Of a stretch of 64,000 nt of DNA, positions 45,289 through 52,530 are shown in pieces (positions within the stretch are counted from its first letter, which is position 1; every line of letters starts with the position of its first letter). Location of the stretch: IMG/VR virus record IMGVR_UViG_3300017917_003893, positions 1 through 64,000 of that record; one strand, 5' to 3'. Under the pieces are notes generated by a model. The model searched no databases. It had not been told where the DNA came from and worked only from the letters and a program-made list of their open reading frames with translations. The translations under genes and the position numbers were made by a program. This DNA is from a virus.

Positions 45289-45807
45289 TTAATATGTTGA
45301 TTCTGTTTTGTTGATAACATCAATAACTTTAACACTTACATGATGTTCAGCTGCCCATTCCTTAAATCTTACAAGATGCTCATGTCTATCATCATACATG
45401 ACAAATTCGTCTACTCCAAGCTCTTCAATTTTTTCTTCAAATAACTTAGTTTTAAAGTTATAAGTATCACCACCCCAGTTTAGATGGATTTCATCAAATG
45501 ATAGATTGTGTTGATTTAAAATTTTCATCACGTTTTCAAGCATACCTTCTTTTTTTCTAAGTCTTCCGGTTGCTAAAATAACGTAGTTTTCTGGATCAGA
45601 AACAGCTTCTAAATACTTTTTATAAACCCATTGATTTAGTGGTATGTAGAATATATCAGGATCGATACTTTCAGAGCGACCCCACCAGCCATTATAAGGC
45701 CAATCTGTACCAGTTTTTTCCTTCCATATTAGTTCGCCTTCCTCTGGTTTAGGTGTGTGACAAAGAGTGTCATCAAAGTCAAATGAAATAAGTCGCTTAT
45801 AAGCCAT
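45289..45807 (-). CDS. HAD-superfamily hydrolase of the Swiss-army-knife RNA repair type
   Basis: 172 residues. ISFDFDDTLCHTPK (Asp10, Asp12) is HAD motif I, VILATGRLRKK motif II and FVMYDDRHEHLVRF motif IV. The segment WPYNGWWGRSESIDPDIF matches the HAD domain I remember from multi-domain Swiss-army-knife RNA repair proteins, suggesting action on phosphorylated nucleic acid ends or nucleotides. Upstream on the minus strand is TATCTTTG, like a Bacteroidota -7 element, but no clear TTG at the right distance. Confidence 0.78.
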   Translation of the reverse strand: MAYKRLISFDFDDTLCHTPKPEEGELIWKEKTGTDWPYNGWWGRSESIDPDIFYIPLNQWVYKKYLEAVSDPENYVILATGRLRKKEGMLENVMKILNQHNLSFDEIHLNWGGDTYNFKTKLFEEKIEELGVDEFVMYDDRHEHLVRFKEWAAEHHVSVKVIDVINKTESTY

Positions 45808-45879
45808 ATATAGTTTTTTCTTTTTATTTTACAAAGATATATATAAATTTTCGAAAATAAAAGGGTCAGATTATAAAAT

Positions 45880-45887
45880 AATATATA
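45880..45887 (+). promoter_or_regulatory. AATATATA late-promoter-like box
   Basis: AAAATAATATATAATTAC, 21 nt before ATG 45909. Confidence 0.5.
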
Positions 45888-45908
45888 ATTACAAAAATTA
45901 TAAGTTTT

Positions 45909-46325
45909 ATGAAATTAGACACTAAATCTATCTTAATTTTAGCTTTGCTCGGACTATCTTTATTTTTTGGACTAAAATGGTTTTGGAGTGGAGATAGCGC
46001 ATCAAAAGAAAGAGTTAAACAACTTGAACAGGAATTCAAACAATTGGAATCTCAAAAAAAAGTAGTCGATTTGGAAATAATAGCATGGAAAGCTAAGTCT
46101 GATAGCCTAAGGTTGTTAGATGCTAAGTTACAAAAAGAGATTGAGAATCAAGAAATGTTAACTAGAAAGGCTGAACAAGAAGCTAAAAATTCAAGATCTA
46201 ACTTAGAAAAAATGAAAAAAGAACTAGCAGAGACTAGACAAAAAATAGATGAAATTAAAAGTAATCCGCCTAATAGAACAGGAGATGCTCTTTTAGAATC
46301 ATTAAAAAATAAAACAAAAAATTAA
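45909..46325 (+). CDS. N-terminally membrane-anchored coiled-coil protein (possible inner-membrane spanin)
   Basis: 138 residues. One N-terminal membrane helix (ILILALLGLSLFFGLKWFW, about residues 8-26), then a long coiled coil (ERVKQLEQEFKQLESQKK...) and a short polar tail. This topology is that of Rz-type i-spanins. The next gene, 1 nt away, encodes an exported coiled-coil protein, so they may form a lysis pair; no holin or endolysin is recognised nearby. A structural or superinfection-exclusion role is the alternative. Confidence 0.6.
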   Translation: MKLDTKSILILALLGLSLFFGLKWFWSGDSASKERVKQLEQEFKQLESQKKVVDLEIIAWKAKSDSLRLLDAKLQKEIENQEMLTRKAEQEAKNSRSNLEKMKKELAETRQKIDEIKSNPPNRTGDALLESLKNKTKN

Positions 46326-46326
46326 T

Positions 46327-46836
46327 ATGAAAAGATTTTTATCACTAATCGTTGGTTTGATATTGAGTTTTAGTTCATTTGCTCAAGTTTCTAACCCTAT
46401 AGAGTATCCTAAATATGACACGGATTCAAATGGTCAACAAGTTCTTGTTATGACAATTCAACAAGCTCAGGCACTTGATAATTCAACTGATTTATTAGCT
46501 TTACTTGAAAAACTAAATACACAGATGAGTGACTATGATTCTATATGTGTTAAAGTTATAAATGATAAAGAAGTTGTTATTGCATCTCAAAAGATTGAGA
46601 TATCAAAATTAAAACAGTCTTTAGATAATAAAGATGAACAAATTAAGTCATTACAAGGTGAAGTTGCATCATATTTGAAGAAAATATTGATATTAGAAGA
46701 TCAACTTGCTAATAGACAAAAAGTTATAGATGAAAAAAATATACAATTGAGAAAAGCCAAGACTAAAATGATTTTTGGTGGAATAGGTGGTAGTGTCATT
46801 ATTTCTGTTTTAGTGGGACTATTAATAGTAAACTAA
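46327..46836 (+). CDS. Exported coiled-coil protein with C-terminal membrane segment (possible spanin partner)
   Basis: 169 residues. A signal peptide, KRFLSLIVGLILSFSSFAQ, ends in the FAQ cleavage context typical of Bacteroidota. A coiled coil follows (about residues 75-140), then a final hydrophobic helix (GGIGGSVIISVLVGLLIVN). There is no lipobox Cys, so it is not a classical o-spanin. Starting 1 nt after the stop of the membrane-anchored gene, it is probably its partner in the periplasm. Confidence 0.62.
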   Translation: MKRFLSLIVGLILSFSSFAQVSNPIEYPKYDTDSNGQQVLVMTIQQAQALDNSTDLLALLEKLNTQMSDYDSICVKVINDKEVVIASQKIEISKLKQSLDNKDEQIKSLQGEVASYLKKILILEDQLANRQKVIDEKNIQLRKAKTKMIFGGIGGSVIISVLVGLLIVN

Positions 46837-46862
46837 TTGAAAAAAAATGACTTTTTTAGTTT

Positions 46863-46870
46863 AATATATA
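46863..46870 (+). promoter_or_regulatory. AATATATA late-promoter-like box
   Basis: TTTAATATATAACTT, 25 nt before ATG 46896. Confidence 0.55.
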
Positions 46871-46895
46871 ACTTATAAAAAATATTCAAATAAAA

Positions 46896-47504
46896 ATGAA
46901 GCATATTAGAACATTTGAATCATATCGTGTTAAGAAAAACAGAGAAGAGATAATTAAAGAATCTGTTCTTCAGGTAAACGATATCTACAAAGTAAAGACT
47001 ATGATTGATATTCCTCAGTCATTGATTAACGCTTATGTTAAAAAAGTAAAAGACACAACTGGTAAAAACTTACGTCAATTTTTTGGTGATGTTGACATCG
47101 CTGAAGAAATTGTTAAGTATATCAATATGAATAATCTTGATGTTGAAAAGATTCCTGGTGGTGCTTTAATGGGTGGTGGTCAATCACAGGCTCAAACACA
47201 ACCTCAAGCTCAGCCTCAAGTTCAAGTTGAAGGTGAGACTCAAGCTCAAACACAAGCTCAAACACAAGAAGCTCCTCAAGCTCAACCTCAAGCTCAAACA
47301 CAAGAAGCTCCTCAAGCTCAGGCTCAAACACAAGAAGCTCCTCAAGGAGAATTTGAAGAACCACAAGCTCAAGCTCAAACACAAGAAGCTCCTCAAGCTC
47401 AAGGACAAGCTCAAACACAAGAAGCTCCACAAGCACAAGGTCAAGGTCAGGCTCAAGAAGAGGAAGAAGAAACTGAAGAAGGAGAAGAAGAATTACCGCT
47501 TTAA
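46896..47504 (+). CDS. Capsid-targeting-like N-terminus with long Gln/Ala/Pro repeat tail
   Basis: 202 residues. MKHIRTFESYRVKKNREEII followed by KES fits an extended targeting peptide. Residues 24-97 form a compact domain (QVNDIYKVKTMIDIPQSLIN). From about residue 98, imperfect AQTQEAPQ repeats form a long disordered tail, ending in a run of Glu. It uses CGT arginine codons, suggesting strong expression. No enzyme motif. A packaged internal protein or scaffold partner is plausible. Confidence 0.72.
   Translation: MKHIRTFESYRVKKNREEIIKESVLQVNDIYKVKTMIDIPQSLINAYVKKVKDTTGKNLRQFFGDVDIAEEIVKYINMNNLDVEKIPGGALMGGGQSQAQTQPQAQPQVQVEGETQAQTQAQTQEAPQAQPQAQTQEAPQAQAQTQEAPQGEFEEPQAQAQTQEAPQAQGQAQTQEAPQAQGQGQAQEEEEETEEGEEELPL
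47187..47460 (+). repeat. AQTQEAPQ-coding repeat tract
   Basis: Imperfect tandem units such as CAAACACAAGAAGCTCCT within the gene at 46896-47504. They create long false frames on both strands (Lys/Leu-rich plus, Leu/Ser-rich minus). Confidence 0.85.
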
Positions 47505-47533
47505 TTTTTGAATATTAAATATGAATATACAGA

Positions 47534-47559
47534 GCCCATCAGAAATGATGGGTTTTTTA
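47534..47559 (+). terminator. Hairpin terminator merging into a promoter
   Basis: CCCATCA, loop GAAA, TGATGGG and TTTTTT, leading almost directly into the AATATATA box at 47563. Confidence 0.85.
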
Positions 47560-47562
47560 TTT

Positions 47563-47570
47563 AATATATA
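47563..47570 (+). promoter_or_regulatory. AATATATA late-promoter-like box, 4 nt before start
   Basis: ATTTAATATATA followed by GTTT and the ATG at 47575. Close-spaced class. Confidence 0.6.
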
Positions 47571-47574
47571 GTTT

Positions 47575-48186
47575 ATGAGATTCCTTAAAACGTTTGAAAG
47601 TTATGGTAATGAAACATTAATTATTGTTGATGTTCAAAAGTCATTCAAGAAATTCTTTTCGGAAATGTATTTGAATGAGTTGAAAAAGTATTGTAATAAC
47701 TTCCAAAGTGTTTACCAAATATGGGATAACCATATCGATGGTAAAAAAGTGGATAAAGATTATCTATATGATAATACACCAGAGATTCCAATTCATGATG
47801 ACCTTTATCATTTTCCTAATCAAAAAGACTTGATTGAGAAGAGATATAACTATGATGTTGATGCTGATTTTTATAAAAAGATATTAAGTAAAGAAGTTTA
47901 TAAAGAAATTAGTGATAAGGAAGATAAAAAAGAACTTAAAAAAGGCGATATTTTCTCTACTAAAGAAGGTACAATAATAACTTACATTGGTAATAACCAC
48001 GTTTGGTTTCACGTTCCTATCAAATTGTATGAACTATTACAATCATTAAAAGGTAAAGAAGTTACAATAGTTGGTGGTGCTGACTCTGAATGTCTTGAAG
48101 ATATAGTAACAACCGCTGAGAAATTAGGTGTTAAAATTAAAAGAGATTATAAATATATTTATACTGCTAGTAGTTGTCCAATTTAA
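47575..48186 (+). CDS. Isochorismatase-like hydrolase with capsid-targeting-like N-terminus
   Basis: 203 residues. MRFLKTFESYGNE is the targeting-like peptide (site at FE before Ser), directly followed by LIIVDVQKSF with Asp19, EKRYNYD with Lys89 and VGGADSECLEDIVTTAEKLG with Cys173, the Asp-Lys-Cys triad layout of cysteine hydrolases such as nicotinamidases and isochorismatases. Substrate is unknown; NAD metabolism would be a plausible target by family. If packaged, it would act right after injection. The end overlaps the convergent gene by 4 nt. Confidence 0.8.
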   Translation: MRFLKTFESYGNETLIIVDVQKSFKKFFSEMYLNELKKYCNNFQSVYQIWDNHIDGKKVDKDYLYDNTPEIPIHDDLYHFPNQKDLIEKRYNYDVDADFYKKILSKEVYKEISDKEDKKELKKGDIFSTKEGTIITYIGNNHVWFHVPIKLYELLQSLKGKEVTIVGGADSECLEDIVTTAEKLGVKIKRDYKYIYTASSCPI

Positions 48187-48680
48187 CCTTCATCAGGCAT
48201 ATCAAAACAAATTCTTAAAACATCTCCGTCAAATCCAATTGAACATTGTTCAAAATTAGAAAAAACTTGAAACCTTGGAACAATTTCTTCTTGGAGTAAT
48301 TTAAATATTTTCTTAATTTTATTATTATTAGCCATAATAATATCTAAATTGTTTCTTAACTTTTCTAGATTTTCAATCTGATTATCAACTGAATAGTTTA
48401 ATGAAGTATAATATGATTCTATATTTTCTGGACCATCTGTTGGTGGTAAAGCATCTGTTAAATATCTAGCAGTTAAGTATGTTCCTTCTTCATCAATCTC
48501 TTCATCACTTATTTGAGGTATTGTTAATTCGCAGTCATAGAAATAATCTTCATCTGTATAATCATGAAATACACATTGGAAATAATCAGATAATTCCATC
48601 ATAATTTCTTTGAATGTCTCAAAATCACATTCTTCATTTGAAGCCTCATTGAACTTCTTTAGATATACTAACTTTTTCAT
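48183..48680 (-). CDS. Hypothetical acidic protein with capsid-targeting-like N-terminus
   Basis: 165 residues. MKKLVYLKKFNEASNEE contains a site at FNE before Ala. The body is very acidic with no recognised domain. Its ATG overlaps the end of the amidoligase-like gene by 4 nt, so it is translated from the same mRNA; an AATATATA box also lies inside the end of that gene, 27 nt upstream. Confidence 0.7.
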   Translation of the reverse strand: MKKLVYLKKFNEASNEECDFETFKEIMMELSDYFQCVFHDYTDEDYFYDCELTIPQISDEEIDEEGTYLTARYLTDALPPTDGPENIESYYTSLNYSVDNQIENLEKLRNNLDIIMANNNKIKKIFKLLQEEIVPRFQVFSNFEQCSIGFDGDVLRICFDMPDEG

Positions 48681-49768
48681 ATATTACTTATAAATTTATA
48701 TAATTTTTTTATATATTCTCTTCTTTTATATTCTGGATTTGTCATACAATAAACAACAAAAGCAAAATATTTAACTTTTTCTATAAGAACCTCTCTTTCA
48801 ATTATACCACCAGCATATCTAAATTCGCAATAGTTATCAGAAAGCTTTGTTATATTAAATCCAAGATTTTTAAATCCTATTTGATTTACCTTCTTTGTTA
48901 AGAAGCTATTTAATACCTCTTCGGATTCTTCAAGATTATTAATATCAAGTCCTTTGATTATATTTTTTTCTTTATCACTCATTTCTTTAAGATATGGTAT
49001 TAATGATCCGCAAAACTTGTTATTCATTCTCCAAGTCATATCTTTGAATGTGTATGGTGTTGAATCTTTATCAGAAAAGTCATTTAATATTAACAATCCT
49101 TTAATTGGATTCCATTTAACCTTTTGATTGGAACCTAGATTTATATGTATTCCAGTTCTTTCTGAAAAGTGCCAGTAATCCTGTTTTTCTAAATCATTGT
49201 AGAAGTCATTTATCATTTCAATAGATTCTGATAAACTAGGTATATAAGTCTTTGGTTTTATTTCAATTCCTCTTTCAAGAGTTGCATCTCCAACAAAGTC
49301 AATCTTTCTATTCCATTTTCTAACAAAATTAGGCATATGTGTTCTTACCATTCTTTTTAGATATGTATAGTCTTCTTCTATAATAACTGATTTTAATGAG
49401 TTTTTCAAATGAGATACTATTTCTATTTGTCTCTCATCTGTATATTTGCTTATGTCAAATATTCTATCAAATGTGTTTTCATTGACATTTTTAGATTCCA
49501 CTTCATCATATAATGAATATGCTAGATTGAATATTAATTCCTTCTCTGATTTCTTTCTAATTTTAAAGTCTTTAGTTACTGTTTCTAAAACATCTTCAAT
49601 AGTTTCTTCATCTAAATCTTTGTATTTATACTTTAGATTACCTTTGTCTAATGTTTCTATTTCAAACTCAAATGCCACTGTAAAGTAGTTATTTAATTCA
49701 GATTCTATGAATGCTATATCTCTTGGGTTAACCTCTTCAAATAGAGAAAATTTTACTAAGTATCTCAT
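48677..49768 (-). CDS. Amidoligase-like enzyme with capsid-targeting-like N-terminus
   Basis: 363 residues. It starts MRYLVKFSLFEEVNPR (site at FEE). VAFEFEIE (31-38), DFVGDATLERGIEIKP, TGIHINLG and YCEFRYAGG follow the order of the putative amidoligase family (Amidoligase_2, carboxylate-amine ligase fold related to glutamate-cysteine ligase). Such enzymes form amide bonds using ATP; substrate unknown. The combination with a targeting-like N-terminus suggests a packaged enzyme, perhaps acting on host cell wall or proteins (inference). Confidence 0.68.
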   Translation of the reverse strand: MRYLVKFSLFEEVNPRDIAFIESELNNYFTVAFEFEIETLDKGNLKYKYKDLDEETIEDVLETVTKDFKIRKKSEKELIFNLAYSLYDEVESKNVNENTFDRIFDISKYTDERQIEIVSHLKNSLKSVIIEEDYTYLKRMVRTHMPNFVRKWNRKIDFVGDATLERGIEIKPKTYIPSLSESIEMINDFYNDLEKQDYWHFSERTGIHINLGSNQKVKWNPIKGLLILNDFSDKDSTPYTFKDMTWRMNNKFCGSLIPYLKEMSDKEKNIIKGLDINNLEESEEVLNSFLTKKVNQIGFKNLGFNITKLSDNYCEFRYAGGIIEREVLIEKVKYFAFVVYCMTNPEYKRREYIKKLYKFISNI

Positions 49769-49772
49769 AAAC

Positions 49773-49780
49773 TATATATA
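49773..49780 (-). promoter_or_regulatory. TATATATA variant box, 4 nt before start
   Basis: ATTTTATATATA followed by GTTT and the ATG at 49768 on the minus strand. It differs by one base from the box before 47575. Confidence 0.5.
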
Positions 49781-49785
49781 AAATT

Positions 49786-49793
49786 AATATATA
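49786..49793 (+). promoter_or_regulatory. AATATATA late-promoter-like box
   Basis: AAATTAATATATAAAAAAAC, 18 nt before ATG 49812; divergent with the box at 49773. Confidence 0.5.
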
Positions 49794-49811
49794 AAAAAAC
49801 TAAATATAATT

Positions 49812-50054
49812 ATGCCAGCTCGTTCAAAAACACAACAAAGATTAATGGGATTAGCTTATGCCTATAAAACAGGTGAGATAAAAGCTAAAGATTTAAATCC
49901 AGAATATGCTGATGAAATTAAAAAATTAGCTAAATCAATGACTGAGAAACAACTAAGAGATTTTGCTAAAACTAAACATAAAAACCTTCCTGAAAAAGTA
50001 GAAGAAAGTAGAATAATGAATTTTAATTCATTTGTAAATAACAGTTGTTTGTAA
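49812..50054 (+). CDS. DUF3008-like small protein
   Basis: 80 residues. MPARSKTQQRLMGLAYAYKT matches the start of a short family (DUF3008-like, MPAKSKAQQR-MG) common in phages; function not known to me. The C-terminus SRIMNFNSFVNNSC oddly resembles the targeting peptides in this genome, placed at the wrong end. It ends immediately before the convergent gp25 gene. Confidence 0.72.
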   Translation: MPARSKTQQRLMGLAYAYKTGEIKAKDLNPEYADEIKKLAKSMTEKQLRDFAKTKHKNLPEKVEESRIMNFNSFVNNSCL

Positions 50055-50429
50055 TTAAGTTATAGTTGCGTAAACTTGATAATCAGATACTTCAAAATAT
50101 ACTTCCATGTATTCTTGATATCGTTCAGGATCCTCAAATATATTTACACTCAAAGTATAAGTTAGAGATTCTAACTCTGGTATATACTGTCTTATTTGAC
50201 CTCTTAGAGACGACTCTATTGTCTCAGCTGATAGTCTTGTTTCATGTAAATAAACAGGTAAATCTCCACCAAAATTTGGATCGTAAAATAGTTCACCTTT
50301 ACTAGTGAATACTATCATTTCCCACTTTTGTACAATAACTCTTATAAGCTCATCCTCAATGATTTTTGCATCATTAAATCTTGGATGACCTGGGAAACAA
50401 ATATAAAAGTCTGAAAAATCAAAAGCCAT
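50055..50429 (-). CDS. 25: Baseplate wedge protein (gp25/GpW-like)
   Basis: 124 residues, the usual size for this family. SKGELFYDPNFGGDLPVYLH is the conserved core of gp25-like lysozyme-fold wedge proteins, followed by IESSLRGQIRQYIPELE, the second conserved helix. gp25 nucleates sheath assembly at the baseplate. The mRNA is predicted to be leaderless, because the promoter-like box is 4 nt from the ATG. Confidence 0.88.
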   Translation of the reverse strand: MAFDFSDFYICFPGHPRFNDAKIIEDELIRVIVQKWEMIVFTSKGELFYDPNFGGDLPVYLHETRLSAETIESSLRGQIRQYIPELESLTYTLSVNIFEDPERYQEYMEVYFEVSDYQVYATIT

Positions 50430-50433
50430 AACA

Positions 50434-50441
50434 TATATATT
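50434..50441 (-). promoter_or_regulatory. AATATATA late-promoter-like box, 4 nt before start
   Basis: TTAATATATA followed by TGTT and the ATG at 50429 on the minus strand. Close-spaced class. Confidence 0.55.
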
Positions 50442-50462
50442 AATATATTATGGCTTCTTTTA

Positions 50463-51425
50463 TTAGAGAAGAATTTCTCTAAACTTACCTATTATTGTAA
50501 GTCCTAGTATTATAGGGTCTGTGTTTGTTTCTAATTTAGATGAATAGTCAGCTATTATAAAATTACATTCAAATAGTTTATCTACATTTTTACCTTCGGA
50601 TATTGACCAGTCTATAAAAGGTTTTCCTAATAATCTAATCATTACGTCAATCTTTTCAGCGCCAAAATTTGTCATTAAAAAGTGATAAATTTTCTCATAA
50701 TCTAAAGATTTTTCATATATGCAGTTGTATAAATCTAGTTTTACTTTATTTGATACATTGGATGTATTACTACCAAGACTTCCGGTTTCTAAATAGTTTT
50801 GAACTTCAACCATTATAGATCTAAAGTCTGGAAACTTCTTAGTTATTATTGAAATTAGGTCTTCTTTAGGTATCTCTTTGTTTTCTTTAGGTAGAATTAC
50901 ATTATTAATTCTTTTGTAGATTTCTTGTTTAAGATATTTTTCTTCATCTAAGCTCTGACAATCAAAATTTATTTGAGGTATTCTAGATTTAATACCGTCA
51001 GATATTTTATTAATATGATTTGTTGTTATAATAAATCTTACATTTTTATTGTATTTCTCAATAAAAGCTTTGAACGCATCTTGGAACTGAGGAGAAACTC
51101 TTTCAAATTCATCTAAAAAGATAAATTTTATATCGGAATCAGTCTCCATCATAGGTTTAAACTTACAGAAGTCCTCTATCTCACTTCTTAATACATCAAT
51201 AGATGTGTAAAGTGATGAGTTTAATTCTAAGAAAGGCTTATCTTTTGTATATCTACCTATTAATATTCTAGCCAGACTTGTTTTTCCGGTTCCAAAGTGA
51301 CCGTAAAATATAAAATTTTGATTTATACCACTCTCAAAGTGTTTTCTAATTCTTGGTAAAAGAATAACATCGTCCATATTTTTTGGACGCCATTTTTCCC
51401 ATAAAAGTAATGAATTAACAGACAT
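50463..51425 (-). CDS. 44: Clamp loader large subunit (gp44-like AAA+ ATPase)
   Basis: 320 residues, matching T4 gp44 (319). Walker A GHFGTGKTS (42-50), Walker B FLDEFER with Asp105/Glu106, sensor 1 TTNHINK and the arginine-finger motif KSRIPQ appear in order. The N-terminus LLWEKWRPKNMDDVILLPRI is the standard clamp loader start. It loads the sliding clamp on DNA and in T4 links replication to late transcription through gp45. The small subunit gp62 and clamp gp45 are not recognised in this window. Confidence 0.93.
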   Translation of the reverse strand: MSVNSLLLWEKWRPKNMDDVILLPRIRKHFESGINQNFIFYGHFGTGKTSLARILIGRYTKDKPFLELNSSLYTSIDVLRSEIEDFCKFKPMMETDSDIKFIFLDEFERVSPQFQDAFKAFIEKYNKNVRFIITTNHINKISDGIKSRIPQINFDCQSLDEEKYLKQEIYKRINNVILPKENKEIPKEDLISIITKKFPDFRSIMVEVQNYLETGSLGSNTSNVSNKVKLDLYNCIYEKSLDYEKIYHFLMTNFGAEKIDVMIRLLGKPFIDWSISEGKNVDKLFECNFIIADYSSKLETNTDPIILGLTIIGKFREILL

Positions 51426-51478
51426 ATTAATATAATTATTATTAGGTATATAAACTTATTAAGAGAAAGTTTATTATT

Positions 51479-51486
51479 AATATATA
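51479..51486 (+). promoter_or_regulatory. AATATATA late-promoter-like box, 5 nt before start
   Basis: TTATTAATATATA followed by CTCAT and the ATG at 51492, one base longer than the close-spaced class. Confidence 0.5.
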
Positions 51487-51491
51487 CTCAT

Positions 51492-52445
51492 ATGATAGGT
51501 GAAAGATTTAATTTTGAAGACGTATTTTTTAGAGATTTAACAGTCTGTGTTCTTGATACTTTAGAAGGTCAAGTCAAATGGATAAATAGATTCTCATCAG
51601 GTGATGTTTTTGTGCAAGTTCCTTTTTACTATTCTTTAACTGGTGATGAGAGATTTTTATTAGATTCATTTGCAGATGATATAGTTTCTGAAAATAGATT
51701 CGTTGAGTTAAACACTGATATGATACCAAGAGGTCATCTTACTATGACTGGTTTTAATATTAGGTCTGATGAATTTGCAAATCCTAATGTTTGGCTAAGG
51801 ATGGTTGTTGAGAATGAGGTCGAGATTAGAAAAGTTATAGCTAAAGTTAGAGCTGTTCCAATTACGGTAAATTATGACTTAGAGATATTATTAAGTTCTG
51901 AAATCGATACATTTAAATGTAGTCAGGCTATAATGGATACATTATGGCTTTATAAGTTCATGTATTTTGAGTATAATTTTATGAATATTGATGCTGTTAT
52001 ATTAATGCCTGATAGTAATTCTATTGAGATGTCAAGAGAGAAAAATCTTACAAGTGATAATAATATAAAGATGAAAGTTTCTTTTACAGTTGAGACTTAC
52101 TATCCAGCATTTAGAAGTGATAGAGTTAACTCTACCGGTTATCCTCAGTCTTATGGTTCTGGTATGTCAGACCTAAATGGATTTGCTTTTTCAGGTGGAT
52201 ATTCTGACTTTTTTAATCAACCAGGTAAAGCAACACCTTATGGACAAACAGGTAGTTTCTATAATACTCAAGGTGCAGCATCGCCTACTGACCCATATGG
52301 AAGTTCTACAAATTCAGACTATCTTATTGTAGGACCAAAACGAACTAGATGGTTTAATAATATACTTAGGGCAAGAGAAAAAGCCAGTGGAAATATTAAT
52401 AATCCAAATGGTATAAAAAGTCCAAGAGACTCGTCAAATCCTTAA
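51492..52445 (+). CDS. Neck/tail terminator-type protein, possibly gp15-like
   Basis: 317 residues. IPRGHLTMTGFNIRSDEF, RAVPITVNYDLEILLSSEID and MKVSFTVETYYPAFR follow the layout of T4 gp15-type tail sheath stabilisers (beta-rich protein with a predicted four-strand core and a VDYELEI-like central strand). The C-terminal 90 residues are Gly/Ser/Tyr-rich and probably disordered. Another tail-completion protein (gp3 type) is an alternative. Confidence 0.5.
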   Translation: MIGERFNFEDVFFRDLTVCVLDTLEGQVKWINRFSSGDVFVQVPFYYSLTGDERFLLDSFADDIVSENRFVELNTDMIPRGHLTMTGFNIRSDEFANPNVWLRMVVENEVEIRKVIAKVRAVPITVNYDLEILLSSEIDTFKCSQAIMDTLWLYKFMYFEYNFMNIDAVILMPDSNSIEMSREKNLTSDNNIKMKVSFTVETYYPAFRSDRVNSTGYPQSYGSGMSDLNGFAFSGGYSDFFNQPGKATPYGQTGSFYNTQGAASPTDPYGSSTNSDYLIVGPKRTRWFNNILRAREKASGNINNPNGIKSPRDSSNP

Positions 52446-52490
52446 TAATAAATAATTTTAAAAAGTGGTAAAAAATGACTTTTTGCCATT

Positions 52491-52498
52491 AATATATA
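52491..52498 (+). promoter_or_regulatory. AATATATA late-promoter-like box
   Basis: CCATTAATATATAGAG, 32 nt before ATG 52531. Confidence 0.5.
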
Positions 52499-52530
52499 GA
52501 GTATATAAATAAAAAAAAATATTTTAAAAT

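Noticed and set aside
47122-47511. Lys/Leu-rich plus frame and Leu/Ser-rich minus frames
   Set aside because: Shadows of the AQTQEAPQ repeat in the gene at 46896-47504.
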